Positions 1-9,545 of a DNA stretch of 64,000 nucleotides are shown here, in pieces. Location: NCBI GenBank assembly GCA_023139105.1, contig JAGLOF010000011.1, forward strand, positions 1 to 64,000, read 5' to 3'. Each line of letters opens with the position of its first letter. The first letter of the stretch is position 1. The position numbers were made by a program, and so were the translations under genes. Source of the DNA: a bacterium. GTDB lineage: Bacteria > Zhuqueibacterota > QNDG01 > JAGLOF01. Below the pieces are notes generated by a model. That model was not told the origin of the DNA and made no database searches. It saw only the letters and a list, made by a program, of their open reading frames with translations.

Positions 1-378
1 TATGGCTTTTAACCGGTTTAAACCATTCTGATGCAATTTGAGGTGAACTTGGGCTAACACAGTATCCTTGTGCCCAAAAATGACGCCCCCAATATCGACG
101 TTTCATCTTTTCATGACGGTTAAATACCTTTATGGCACTTTTGCCTTTTAGATATCCAACCACCCATGAAACTGATAACTTTGGGGGAAAACTCAAAACT
201 ATGTGCACATGGTCTGGTTGTATATTCTTTTCAAGTATTTCGAACTTTTTCCAACTACACAATGAGTCCAAGCTTTCGTCAACGGTCCGCAGCACTCCGG
301 TGTCGAGTACTTTGTATCTGTACTTCAGCACCAAACTAAATAGTACTTGCATTCCCAAATTACATGTGCTAATTTTTT
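1..378 (-). pseudogene. tnpA: IS200/IS605-family TnpA (Y1 transposase), truncated by window edge and frameshifted
   Basis: Reverse-strand translation reads HVIWECKYYLVWC, then a frameshift (tgctgaagtac where tgcccgaagtac would be expected), then LKYRYKVLDTGVLRTVDESLDSLCSWKKFEILEKNIQPDHVHIVLSFPPKLSVSWVVGYLKGKSAIKVFNRHEKMKRRYWGRHFWAQGYCVS, typical IS200 TnpA with the HVH motif. No in-frame ATG upstream. Confidence 0.88.
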
Positions 379-397
379 AAACTGGTTTATTTATACT

Positions 398-437
398 TCC
401 TTATCATTTCAGGGTCTCCTGACTATTATGATAAGGA
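398..437. repeat. Nested hairpin, candidate end structure of the IS200-like element
   Basis: TCCTTATCAT ... ATGATAAGGA perfect 10-bp arms, with inner TCAGG-gtct-CCTGA stem, just upstream of the tnpA remnant. Confidence 0.55.
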
Positions 438-488
438 GGCTTTTTACTCCACACCACCAAATCCTATGGAACATGCAAAGCCGATGAT

Positions 489-839
489 TTAATGGTGATA
501 ATTAAGTGGGAGCAGTAAATGCCTGAACCCTCGCTCTTCAGATGCCGCATCCACGAACCAACCCGACCTAGGTCCATAGAAGACCAAAATGTGACCCTGG
601 TCATCAGTATAAGCACTGAAGTTCCGGCCGGGGTCGGTTTGATCCGTCACTTTAACCAAAACATTGACCACTGGCCCAGCACCGTTTCCAAGATATTCCC
701 CACGGTTGTCCGTTACTGTGCCCTGGAGTACGATTTGTGATAACAACATCTGACTAAAGACAATGAGACAAAAAACACTAACTCTCATGAAATTACGATA
801 AGCCATATAAATTTCTCGCAACTTAAGAAGTGACACCAT
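489..839 (-). CDS. Small secreted protein with carboxypeptidase-regulatory-like fold (LQGTVTDNRGEYLGNGAG...), probably truncated
   Basis: Signal peptide, Ig-like segment VNVLVKVTDQTDPGRNFSAYTDDQGHI; the C-terminus looks out of frame. Confidence 0.45.
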   Translation of the reverse strand: MVSLLKLREIYMAYRNFMRVSVFCLIVFSQMLLSQIVLQGTVTDNRGEYLGNGAGPVVNVLVKVTDQTDPGRNFSAYTDDQGHILVFYGPRSGWFVDAASEERGFRHLLLPLNYHH

Positions 840-876
840 TTTTTAAAATAAACTTACAAGTAAGGCCAATATATGG

Positions 877-919
877 ATTTTCGACACCAAATATTGAGTC
901 AGCACCTAGTGTCGAAAAT
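877..919. repeat. 11-bp perfect inverted repeat ATTTTCGACAC / GTGTCGAAAAT
   Basis: Read directly; 21-nt spacer, intergenic. Confidence 0.7.
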
Positions 920-943
920 AGTCAAATAGATGGTCAAACAAAA

Positions 944-1333
944 TTAAATTTTTACTTTTACTTTAGCTTGACCGATTTGATAAGATTTTGAGACATTTGT
1001 CTTGATTCTTCCCTTACCGATTAGGTCGTGGGTGTTAATATCAATATCCCATATTTCAATTTTCAATTCACCTCTACACTCTCCTATATCGAATGTGACT
1101 GTAGAGTTATATGTGTTACTGGCCTCTGATGATGACATTGTTCCTAATTCATCACTACTGATTTTCACCTGGATATCAGGTGCCCCACCCCATCCATCCC
1201 ATTTCCTGCCATTTGCTTTGGTTTGTTCAACTTGTACAGTGATTCTTATAGTGCGGTCAGGGATAGTCGCAGATGCAACGTTTAAAAACACAAAACATAC
1301 TACCAGAAGTGCAATTATTTTGTAAACTTTCAT
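944..1333 (-). CDS. Small secreted protein, possibly C2-like beta-sandwich
   Basis: Signal peptide MKVYKIIALLVVCFVFLNVASA; DIDINTHDLIGKG pattern resembling C2 domains. Confidence 0.5.
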   Translation of the reverse strand: MKVYKIIALLVVCFVFLNVASATIPDRTIRITVQVEQTKANGRKWDGWGGAPDIQVKISSDELGTMSSSEASNTYNSTVTFDIGECRGELKIEIWDIDINTHDLIGKGRIKTNVSKSYQIGQAKVKVKI

Positions 1334-1539
1334 CGTAACCTCCTATGTTCAGGATTAGTTGCAAGTGAAAAATTTTCACGGAATTCTAGTATACTGATTC
1401 AATAATTGGACCTTAAAATTTATGCAGGGCTATCACTAAGTTATTATTGGGGTTAAATCTATGCAACAAAGAGCAGTAATAATCTAATTTGTTGTAACTT
1501 TATTACAATGTGCTTGAGGGCTGTTGTATTTTTACAACA

Positions 1540-1570
1540 AAAAAGCCCCAACCATTTGGCGGGGCTTTTT
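1540..1570. terminator. Bidirectional Rho-independent terminator
   Basis: AAAAAGCCCC-aaccatttggc-GGGGCTTTTT. Confidence 0.8.
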
Positions 1571-1729
1571 GTATTTATGTATATACAACACCAGGATTTG
1601 TATCGATTCCCGACACCGGTTAGTATGTTAAACAAATTTCGCTAAGTAGTTTAGAACAGAGACAAAGCAAGCTGTAAAAGGTTTTTGTTGAAAAGCCAGA
1701 ATACATTACAGCAATCAATGCACTGAAAA

Positions 1730-1957
1730 CTATTTTCCTATAGCATATAAAGTGTCTGAACTTAAATCAATCTCATTAGGCCACTCAACTGAAAAACCTG
1801 TGTTTTTTAATCTTTTAAATAGCGATTCATCCTTTAACTCTCTAAAAGCACCTTTTTCTATAAATTGGCTTATGTTGCAAATTTTTATATCTCCATTTTC
1901 AAATACAACTTTTAGTGTGGATTTTGGTAATGGAGTAATTTTAGATATTTTTAACAT
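1730..1957 (-). CDS. DUF2442 domain protein
   Basis: MLKISKITPLPKSTLKVVFENGDIKICNISQFIEKGAFRELKDESLFKRLKNTGFSVEWPNEIDLSSDTLY, DUF2442-like. Confidence 0.75.
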   Translation of the reverse strand: MLKISKITPLPKSTLKVVFENGDIKICNISQFIEKGAFRELKDESLFKRLKNTGFSVEWPNEIDLSSDTLYAIGK

Positions 1958-1970
1958 AATATCCCCTCAT

Positions 1971-2175
1971 TAATCTAAAGGTTTTATTTTAAATACTCGT
2001 TCACCATTTAGGGCAAGTTCCCAATCAGCAACAAGCTCATCTTTATGAATCTCAATCCATGCTTGAATAAGTTTTTTACATCTATTAGGAATTTTTCCAG
2101 CCAATATCTCTCCTGCTTCAATATTAAAAACAGCATTATTCTCTTGATACTGTGCATGTATGTGAGATTTTTAAA
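1971..2175 (-). pseudogene. DUF4160 remnant, 5' truncated
   Basis: Reverse frame SHIHAQYQENNAVFNIEAGEILAGKIPNRCKKLIQAWIEIHKDELVADWELALNGERVFKIKPLD* matches the DUF4160 C-terminal part; in-frame stop immediately upstream and no start codon. Confidence 0.7.
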
Positions 2176-2254
2176 GTATTAACATCATTTAGCTATAAAT
2201 AAATATAATTCAGGGGTGTTATCAAGGAAAAATTGTGTCACCCTAGCTGCAACT

Positions 2255-2476
2255 GAGAGTTTTGGAAATGTATTTTCCACTGCTGTTAATACCGGTGAGC
2301 TTTTAAATGATGGATCCCTGCCAGGAGCATGCAGGCTGAGTCCCGGTTCTGTACGGGAGATGACATTATTTTTTTGGGATGGCATGTAATTAAAAAGTCT
2401 GCCACTCCTGAACTCTTCACGCCGACCGGAGGTCAGTGCCCTTGTCAGGAGTCTACAATTAAAAGGATTAAAAATG
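2255..2476 (-). repeat. Dispersed repeat copy A (same family as 56653-57030 and 57402-57626, opposite orientation)
   Basis: Reverse complement contains TGTAGACTCCTGACAAGGGCACT...TTCAGGAGTGGCAGACT...TGTCATCTCCCGTACAGAACCGGGACTCAGCCTGCATGCTCCTGGCAGGGATCCATCATT, shared with the 56-57 kb copies. Confidence 0.9.
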
Positions 2477-2521
2477 CAGAGTCCGGTACTGTTATTACAA
2501 TTGAAACTTTGATTGAATGCA

Positions 2522-3880
2522 CTATTTCATCCCATACTTCTTCATCTTATATCGCAGATTCCGCTCTGTGATAGAGAGCAGCCGCGCAGCCGCGCTTTGA
2601 TTCCCCTTGGCCTCGGCCAAAGCATGAAGAATCATCTGGCGTTCCAGCGCTTCCACGCTGGCAGTCAGAGAACCATCCTCAACCGGTTCAACCCGTTCAG
2701 CCTGTAATCTACCGATACCGGGTGGCAAATCCACCGTGGAGACTGCCTCACCCCGGGCCATTACCACACCGCGCTGAATAATATTCTCCAGTTCCCGGAC
2801 ATTTCCAGGATAATCATGTTTCATCAAACTGTCCATGACCTCTCTGGAGACAGTTGAAACAGATTTAGCCTCTTCTTCACTGTACCTTTTAATAAAATGA
2901 TCGATGAGAAACGGTATATCCTCCCGTCGCTCTCTCAAGGGGGGAATGCTGATGCTGACCACATTAAGCCTATAAAACAGATCCTCACGAAATTGTCCCT
3001 CTTGAATCATCGTCTCCAGGTTCTGACTGGTAGCAGCGATTATCCGAACATCAATCTCTACAGTCTGAGACCCACCAACTCTTTCAAAAGAACGTTCCTG
3101 CAAGACCCGTAGAAGTTTTATCTGACTAAAAACAGGCATATCGCCAATCTCATCGATGAACAACGTACCCTCATCCGCCATCTCAAAACGTCCCTGCCGC
3201 TGCCTGTCTGCGCCGGTAAAGGCACCTTTCTCATGGCCGAAAAACTCGCTCTCCACCAGATTATCCGGCACAGCCGCCATGTTTACCGCCACAAACGGCC
3301 CGTTCTGCCTGGGACTGGCAACATGTATGGCCCTGGCAATGACCTCCTTGCCTGTGCCGCTCTCACCACGCAGCAATACAGAAGCCCGGCTATGGGCCGC
3401 TCTGCCGGCCAGGTTCAATACATTCTCCATGGCAGCACTATTACTTACAACGTGTTTAAATTCAAACCGGCTGCGAAGTGTCTCTTTCAAAATTTCATTC
3501 TCTGCCAGTACCTGTTTCTTTTCAAGCATTTTCCCAATGACAATATCAAGATGATCCAGGTCGATAGGTTTCTGTATATAATCTTCCGCACCCTCTTTCA
3601 TAGCCGTTACCGCATCATCTACATCGCCGAAAGCCGTCATCATCACTACCATGATACGGGGATTCAATTGCTTCACAACCTTTAGAAGCGCAGTGCCGGA
3701 CATCTCAGGCATGCGCATATCAGAAAGAATAATATCTACAATATTTTTTTCCACCACATCAATGGCTGCTTTTCCACTCTCTGCACTGAATACGGTGAAA
3801 TGCTTTTTCTTTAAATACCCGGACAACGTATCACGCTGTGCCGCTTCATCATCGACTATCAATATGCTAAACTGGCTCAT
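2522..3880 (-). CDS. NtrC-family sigma-54-dependent response regulator (REC-AAA+-Fis HTH)
   Basis: ILIVDDE receiver, GESGTGKE Walker A, ESEFFGHEKGAFTGA (GAFTGA motif), Fis-type HTH at the C-terminus; start at MSQF overlaps the kinase stop (ATGA). Confidence 0.95.
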   Translation of the reverse strand: MSQFSILIVDDEAAQRDTLSGYLKKKHFTVFSAESGKAAIDVVEKNIVDIILSDMRMPEMSGTALLKVVKQLNPRIMVVMMTAFGDVDDAVTAMKEGAEDYIQKPIDLDHLDIVIGKMLEKKQVLAENEILKETLRSRFEFKHVVSNSAAMENVLNLAGRAAHSRASVLLRGESGTGKEVIARAIHVASPRQNGPFVAVNMAAVPDNLVESEFFGHEKGAFTGADRQRQGRFEMADEGTLFIDEIGDMPVFSQIKLLRVLQERSFERVGGSQTVEIDVRIIAATSQNLETMIQEGQFREDLFYRLNVVSISIPPLRERREDIPFLIDHFIKRYSEEEAKSVSTVSREVMDSLMKHDYPGNVRELENIIQRGVVMARGEAVSTVDLPPGIGRLQAERVEPVEDGSLTASVEALERQMILHALAEAKGNQSAAARLLSITERNLRYKMKKYGMK

Positions 3881-5919
3881 TGTCCCTCTCCCGGAAGCCA
3901 AAGGAAAAATGCTGTTCCTTCCTCCGGCTTACTTTTAACATCTATACTACCGCCATGCCTCTGGATAATCTGATGGACTATTGAGAGACCCATACCAAGA
4001 CCATCAGCCTTGGTAGTAAAATATAGATCAAAAATATCACCCAGCACTGCTTTGGGAATCCCTTGCCCTGAATCTCTGACTTCTACTTTGTACATCGAAT
4101 CCTGCGGCTCACCCAGCAAAACGATACGGCCATGATCTGTCATGGCATCCAATGCATTTTGCAAAAGGTTGATCAGTGCCTGTTTCATCTGATCACGATC
4201 TATTAAAAGAATTTTATCCTCTCCGACTTCAACACTGAAATTGATTCCATCGCCCTCAATCCGGCTGCGCATCACATTGGCAACGTCCTGAAGCAATTGA
4301 TTCATGGAGACAGGGGCGAAATTTAATCTGGCTGGTCGTGCAAAGCGGAGAAACCGTTGAATAATTTCATTGCTGCGCCGGGTCTCCTGAACCATAGTCC
4401 TGGCCAAAGTCTCATACTCCTCCACATCGTCTGTTGGTCTGAACTCCTTGAGAAAACGTTGCGCAATCATGCCAATGGCATTTATTGGATTACGAATTTC
4501 ATGTGCCACTCCCGAGGCCAGCTTCCCCATGGCACTCATTTTTTCTTTCTGCCTCAAAGCCGCTTCCAGCTCCACCTGCACTGTCAGGTCAGTGGCAACC
4601 AGAATCACGCTATCAATACCTCCGCCCTCTTTTTCCAGTATGGATGTGCGCAAAGCGAGCATTTTCTTCTGTTTGCCAACCAGTACTTCCTCCATGGGCC
4701 GATCAAGGGCATGTTGTCCGGTTAGAGATTTATTAAGAATATCCAGTGCCGGTACGCCCAGAGACAGCAACTGCTTCCCGACAGCCCCGATCTGCAATAT
4801 ACCAAACAACCGGGCAGCAGCCTGATTAAATACTGTAATTACTCCCAATTCATCAATAGCAATCACAGCCTCTTTCATGCTCTGCAGAATTTCACCGGTA
4901 TGGGTTTTTACCTGATGATAGGAGGCTGTCATCATGCGAGCATTCAGTCTGGCCAGCCAGAATCCAATTCCTGCTATACCCATTAAAACAAAAAGAAATA
5001 CAATAAAAAATAATCGGAAACGAACATTACTGAGAATATGCTGGTAATGTGCAGTTTCGAGGCCAATGCGGAAAAGACCAAGATTTTCACCGTCAATTAA
5101 AAAACAACCCGCAATCTCAAAAACTTCTTTCCCCAGGTATCGGACAAAACGCATTCCATGAGACTGCTGCCGATTGATATCATTCAGGAAATGATCATTC
5201 TGAATACGGCTCATCTCTTCAACACCGCGGCTGGCAAGCAAAATACCCAGCGTATCCTGCAGCACCACATAAGCCATGCCCTGGCGTTGACCTATTTCCT
5301 GAATCAGTCTGCCCGGCCCTAATTCTCTTCGCAGCTCCAGCAGGCGGCCGGCATCGGCAGTGACAACCACACCGCCGCCCTTGCGCCTTCTGAGTACAAC
5401 AGCATGTCGTACACCCCGCTGATCCTGACCCTGACGGAGACCCACAATCAGCGTATCCTCTTCCCCCTTGCGGATAAAATCAACGATACCGGCACGGACC
5501 AGCATTGAATCAGGCGCATGATCGTTGGTCTGAATTTCAATACTGCTCATGGATCGGCGCCCACTCTTATCCAGAAGATGAATGCAGAACAGATCGGCAT
5601 TTTGAGCCAGCTCCTTCAACCTGTCCTGATCGAGACCATAAGTATAATCAATATCCTCAATCAGGCGGCTGCTGGCAAGAAGCCGCTGCTGCATTATATC
5701 TTCCAGTGCTTCAAAAGCCAAAACAGAACGCTCACCACTGGCACGCAAAATCTCCAGAAGAATTATACCTTCTTCATCCAGCATGGTAGTCAAATCTTCT
5801 TTTGAACGGGAAAATTCCAACAGGGCAAAAGTTGTAAAAAGAATGATCAACATGACGGCTGTCATTAACACCGTAATAAATACAGAACGCTTTTGATAGG
5901 GTTTTGCTGTATTCATCAT
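3877..5919 (-). CDS. Membrane sensor histidine kinase with PAS domain
   Basis: TM segments, PAS-like region, HEIRNPINAIG H-box, GLGMGLSIVHQI catalytic motif. Confidence 0.93.
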   Translation of the reverse strand: MMNTAKPYQKRSVFITVLMTAVMLIILFTTFALLEFSRSKEDLTTMLDEEGIILLEILRASGERSVLAFEALEDIMQQRLLASSRLIEDIDYTYGLDQDRLKELAQNADLFCIHLLDKSGRRSMSSIEIQTNDHAPDSMLVRAGIVDFIRKGEEDTLIVGLRQGQDQRGVRHAVVLRRRKGGGVVVTADAGRLLELRRELGPGRLIQEIGQRQGMAYVVLQDTLGILLASRGVEEMSRIQNDHFLNDINRQQSHGMRFVRYLGKEVFEIAGCFLIDGENLGLFRIGLETAHYQHILSNVRFRLFFIVFLFVLMGIAGIGFWLARLNARMMTASYHQVKTHTGEILQSMKEAVIAIDELGVITVFNQAAARLFGILQIGAVGKQLLSLGVPALDILNKSLTGQHALDRPMEEVLVGKQKKMLALRTSILEKEGGGIDSVILVATDLTVQVELEAALRQKEKMSAMGKLASGVAHEIRNPINAIGMIAQRFLKEFRPTDDVEEYETLARTMVQETRRSNEIIQRFLRFARPARLNFAPVSMNQLLQDVANVMRSRIEGDGINFSVEVGEDKILLIDRDQMKQALINLLQNALDAMTDHGRIVLLGEPQDSMYKVEVRDSGQGIPKAVLGDIFDLYFTTKADGLGMGLSIVHQIIQRHGGSIDVKSKPEEGTAFFLWLPGEGQ

Positions 5920-5953
5920 TCAGTCAGCCGCCATTGAATATGATTCGGAAATA

Positions 5954-7180
5954 TCAGAAAGTAAATTCACAGCCCAGGCGCGTCATACCGGACTTATAAT
6001 AATAATAGTCATCATTGGAATTATTATAAATATACATATAGTTAAGAGTAAGCACCATTGATTTTCCTATGGCCTTGAAGCTGATTGTTTTGCTCAATGT
6101 TGCTCCCAATATTCGAAGTGTATCTTCACGCTTCAATCCTTCCACAACGACGCCATCGAGATCATAGACAGGACGACTGTATTTTTTCCGCCCAAACATA
6201 GCATCAATTTTCAACCGACTCTGCCATGGAAGCAGCTGTGTGAGTTCCAACGAAAGATCGTTCATATCATAACTGTATGGATCGTCAAAAAGTTCATCAT
6301 TAGTTTCATAACCGGAATCCTGACCCGAAAGTACACGGCTGCCGCCATCCAGATTCCGCTGCATGGTATATTCAACAGCACATCCGGTTTTAGCTCCCAG
6401 TGACTGAGCCAGACGCAGTGCTCCGGTCAACTGAAACACAGAATTCTGCGGTGATACCACATGTACAACATTATAATAGGTCGAATCCGTACCGTCACCA
6501 ATACCTCTGCCCTTACCACGTCCCATCTGCCCAGTCCCGGTAAAACTTTCCACCCATTCATCATTGATCAATGATTCGGTAAAAGTTTTATAACCAGCCT
6601 GAAACCTGCCCATGATCGTAGTCCTGGTTTTTAGGAAAAAACTACCCCTTATAAAGGCCAGAGTTTCCAGAAAATTAAATTCTGTCAATTCTATATTACG
6701 ACGGTAGCGGACCTGAGCACCAAGCATCCAAATACGGCCTTTCTGAGTATCAACCTGAAAATTCATGTAAGCGTCCGCATGTTGATAGTCATAGTATTGA
6801 TAATCCGCCTTGTTAAACCGCTGCCCACCCTGCAGACCCCATGAGAGTGTACGCATGCCATCATCACTCCAGCGTTGACCTGAAAAGCCAATGTTATGAT
6901 AATAATATTGACGGGCGGAAAACTCTGTAAACAGAAAGGCCGATCCATTGTAAAAAAACTGAATCCCACCCTTCTCATTACTGAGTTCATGAAAAAGAGA
7001 CAGTCTTGGTTGATAAATGATATCTGACAGATTTTCATAATTTTTAAAGGCATTACCATCCAAAACAGTAGTATTGGAAAAACGTATTCCAGTCTGAGCA
7101 AAGCCTGCAGAAATCATTGATAAAAACAAGAAACCCGCAGCTTTCATAATATAAGTCTTTAGTCGAATTTTTCTATGCAT
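5954..7180 (-). CDS. Predicted outer-membrane beta-barrel protein
   Basis: Signal peptide; alternating aromatic strands; ends ...SGMTRLGCEFTF. Confidence 0.65.
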   Translation of the reverse strand: MHRKIRLKTYIMKAAGFLFLSMISAGFAQTGIRFSNTTVLDGNAFKNYENLSDIIYQPRLSLFHELSNEKGGIQFFYNGSAFLFTEFSARQYYYHNIGFSGQRWSDDGMRTLSWGLQGGQRFNKADYQYYDYQHADAYMNFQVDTQKGRIWMLGAQVRYRRNIELTEFNFLETLAFIRGSFFLKTRTTIMGRFQAGYKTFTESLINDEWVESFTGTGQMGRGKGRGIGDGTDSTYYNVVHVVSPQNSVFQLTGALRLAQSLGAKTGCAVEYTMQRNLDGGSRVLSGQDSGYETNDELFDDPYSYDMNDLSLELTQLLPWQSRLKIDAMFGRKKYSRPVYDLDGVVVEGLKREDTLRILGATLSKTISFKAIGKSMVLTLNYMYIYNNSNDDYYYYKSGMTRLGCEFTF

Positions 7181-7212
7181 AACGCTAACCCGTTGCTTTC
7201 TATATGTTCTTG

Positions 7213-7884
7213 CTATTTTTTCCCTCTACGACCAACACGACTCCGCATCCGTCTTAATCCACGGTCATCGGCTATTCCGTCACCATCTGCATCAAAGAAG
7301 CGATCCATCCTGCCTCGATTGACACTCTTCTGCCGTTCAGGAGTGTTAAAATGATCATTCATGCCGTCGCTGTTTGTATCGGCAAAATCAATATCGATCT
7401 TGCCCGTCTCTTCATCCACGTTACCATATCTATACCCCAGGATATCACGACCGTTGTAGGCCAGGCCTGTGATATCATTCTTTCCGTCTTTGTCCGCATC
7501 CAGCACGTGCTGCATAAGCGCACGGCCCCGCAGGCTGCCCTGCACCCGATCAAGTATGCCGTCACCGTCTGAATCTGTCCAGCGGCTCATGGCTTTTAAA
7601 AGCTCGCCCAGGTAGTCATTGACGCCGTCGCCATCAACATCTTTCCACAAGTCATTGATGCCATCACTATTCTCATCTCGGAACGGAAAAGGCAGCGTAT
7701 AGGATGCTCCGTCAATATCGTTCTTCCCATTGCCGTCTGCATCTACAAAGACATCATTGATGCCGTCACGGTTGGCATCTACCCAGCCCGATACATTCAG
7801 GCTGGTTTGCGCCGTGAGCGATGGTGAGATGATCATGGCTATGAACATGATCGCCGTTGTAAATGTTAATCGAAACAAGTGCAT
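7213..7884 (-). CDS. Secreted DxDxDGxxD (EF-hand/thrombospondin-3-like) repeat protein
   Basis: Repeats DANRDGINDVFVDADGNGKNDI, DENSDGINDLWKDVDGDGVND, DSDGDGILD, DADKDGKNDI, DTNSDGMND, DADGDGIADD. Confidence 0.85.
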   Translation of the reverse strand: MHLFRLTFTTAIMFIAMIISPSLTAQTSLNVSGWVDANRDGINDVFVDADGNGKNDIDGASYTLPFPFRDENSDGINDLWKDVDGDGVNDYLGELLKAMSRWTDSDGDGILDRVQGSLRGRALMQHVLDADKDGKNDITGLAYNGRDILGYRYGNVDEETGKIDIDFADTNSDGMNDHFNTPERQKSVNRGRMDRFFDADGDGIADDRGLRRMRSRVGRRGKK

Positions 7885-7950
7885 AAGACAAATATACCTT
7901 CATCACTTTACAATGTCAATGGCTTTCAATCTCTTCCGATTCGTTAATTT

Positions 7951-7978
7951 GGGGCACCGGCAAAACTCCGGAGCCCCA
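7951..7978. terminator. GC-rich intergenic hairpin
   Basis: GGGGCaCCGG-caaaact-CCGGaGCCCC, without a strong U-tract. Confidence 0.5.
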
Positions 7979-7988
7979 TAATATCCAT

Positions 7989-9464
7989 TTATTTTAAAAG
8001 CAACATACGCCGGGTCAGTGTGGACGTCCCCGTTCTCAACTTATAAAAATACAGTCCTGAAGGCACAATTTCTCCCTGGTCATTCCGTCCGTCCCAGGTC
8101 ACAGCATGAATGCCTGGTGCTGCCAAGGCATCTAGCAAAGTGCGGATTTCCTGCCCCAGTACATTGTAGACGGTCAATACGGCCTGTACTGACTCCTGTC
8201 CTCCCAGCTCAAAATCGATCCGGGTCTCTGGATTGAAGGGGTTGGGATAATTGGCCATGAGCCGGTGCTGATCAGGTATAATCGGACTACTTGCATCGAC
8301 ACCTGTGGATTCCAAAGCTTTGGAGCCTATCACCAAATCGGAGAAATGAATAACATCCGCATAGATCTTGTTCATGACAGTATCAACAACCACATTGCTG
8401 ATGCCATCGCCATTGTAATCGGTTTCATTCTCAAAAAAGAAGATCCAAAGGTCATCAGCTGTCAGGCCCAGGTCATTCAATAAATTTTCTTTATATGGCA
8501 GTACCAGTTGAATGGGTTCTGTAAAGTAGTATGGACTGATCAAAGTATCATTGACATAAACGTTGAAACTAATTCCATTAAGGATCTGATCATTGTAGGA
8601 GACAGTAGAATCATTTTCAACTATGGCAGCATCAGTCAGACGGATATCAATACTCAGACCCTCAACCAGACTACCGGCCGGAAAAACAATCTCACCGCCA
8701 TTGAGTACGTTAAGGGGAAAGTCAAGTCCATTTATAATAAAAATATCATTTTCATCCACTCTTATACACGTACCTTCCAATGTCCCATCCCGATCCCGGA
8801 ATTGAATTCGAACGGTATCTTGACTGGCTGTATCCGCCTCAGTGGAGACAAGAACCCGTGTTGTGGCTGTGTACCGGCCCACAGCGGCACGGATCATACC
8901 GACACCCTTATCTGTTGCCGTAAAAAATCCATCTTCTGTGAGTGAGCCGACCTCATTCCCCCTAAGCTCCCAGACCGCTGTCGTATCGTGACCCAATCCG
9001 GAACTGTCGATTAGGCTTGCATGAAACTGTAGAGTCTCACCGATTAAAATTAATGTGTCAGCAGGAGTTATCTCTAAATGACTGAACACCGACTTTGCGG
9101 CATCTCCCTTGGCAGTATCAACAACTGACACATGACTTTTACCTGTTAAATCTCCTGCTGCAGCATAGACATATCCGTTTCCCCGTTCTGTCGCAGAAAA
9201 CAGCCCTTCTTCACTGATTGTCCCAAAACCGGTGGCATCCACACTCCATGCGAAAGTGGTATCGGTTTCGGATCCGTTTACTTCAATGATCTTTGCAGAA
9301 TACTGTAGCTCACTACCTATCTGAAACCGGGCCGATGTGGGCTCAATAACAATTTTACGTTTTCTCTTGCCTTGCCCCTGTGCTAAAACTTGAGAAAAAG
9401 CCAACACCATCAATGCAACTAGAATGAAGCTCAAACCTCTGGCTGATCGTATCTTATTCCACAT
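7989..9464 (-). CDS. Secreted Ig-like-repeat protein with C-terminal sorting/FlgD-like domain
   Basis: Repeated Ig-like modules (W-x-V..G.IS..GLFSA, W-x-L..G.LTEDGFFTA); NYPNPFNPETRIDFEL...LTRRMLLLK C-terminus. Confidence 0.8.
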   Translation of the reverse strand: MWNKIRSARGLSFILVALMVLAFSQVLAQGQGKRKRKIVIEPTSARFQIGSELQYSAKIIEVNGSETDTTFAWSVDATGFGTISEEGLFSATERGNGYVYAAAGDLTGKSHVSVVDTAKGDAAKSVFSHLEITPADTLILIGETLQFHASLIDSSGLGHDTTAVWELRGNEVGSLTEDGFFTATDKGVGMIRAAVGRYTATTRVLVSTEADTASQDTVRIQFRDRDGTLEGTCIRVDENDIFIINGLDFPLNVLNGGEIVFPAGSLVEGLSIDIRLTDAAIVENDSTVSYNDQILNGISFNVYVNDTLISPYYFTEPIQLVLPYKENLLNDLGLTADDLWIFFFENETDYNGDGISNVVVDTVMNKIYADVIHFSDLVIGSKALESTGVDASSPIIPDQHRLMANYPNPFNPETRIDFELGGQESVQAVLTVYNVLGQEIRTLLDALAAPGIHAVTWDGRNDQGEIVPSGLYFYKLRTGTSTLTRRMLLLK

Positions 9465-9499
9465 AGCCTTGCTCCCTACTTAATGTAAAATAAAAATAC

Positions 9500-9522
9500 G
9501 CCGGGGTGAATTTCACCCCGGC
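9500..9522 (-). terminator. Intra-operon hairpin followed by T-rich tract
   Basis: GCCGGGGTGAA-a-TTCACCCCGGC then GTATTTTTATTTT on the minus strand. Confidence 0.7.
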
Positions 9523-9545
9523 TGAAAAACTAAGATCTTAAAACA

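Noticed and set aside
3233-3685. 150-aa plus-strand ORF in the NtrC-type regulator
   Set aside because: Antisense to conserved AAA+ domain coding sequence.
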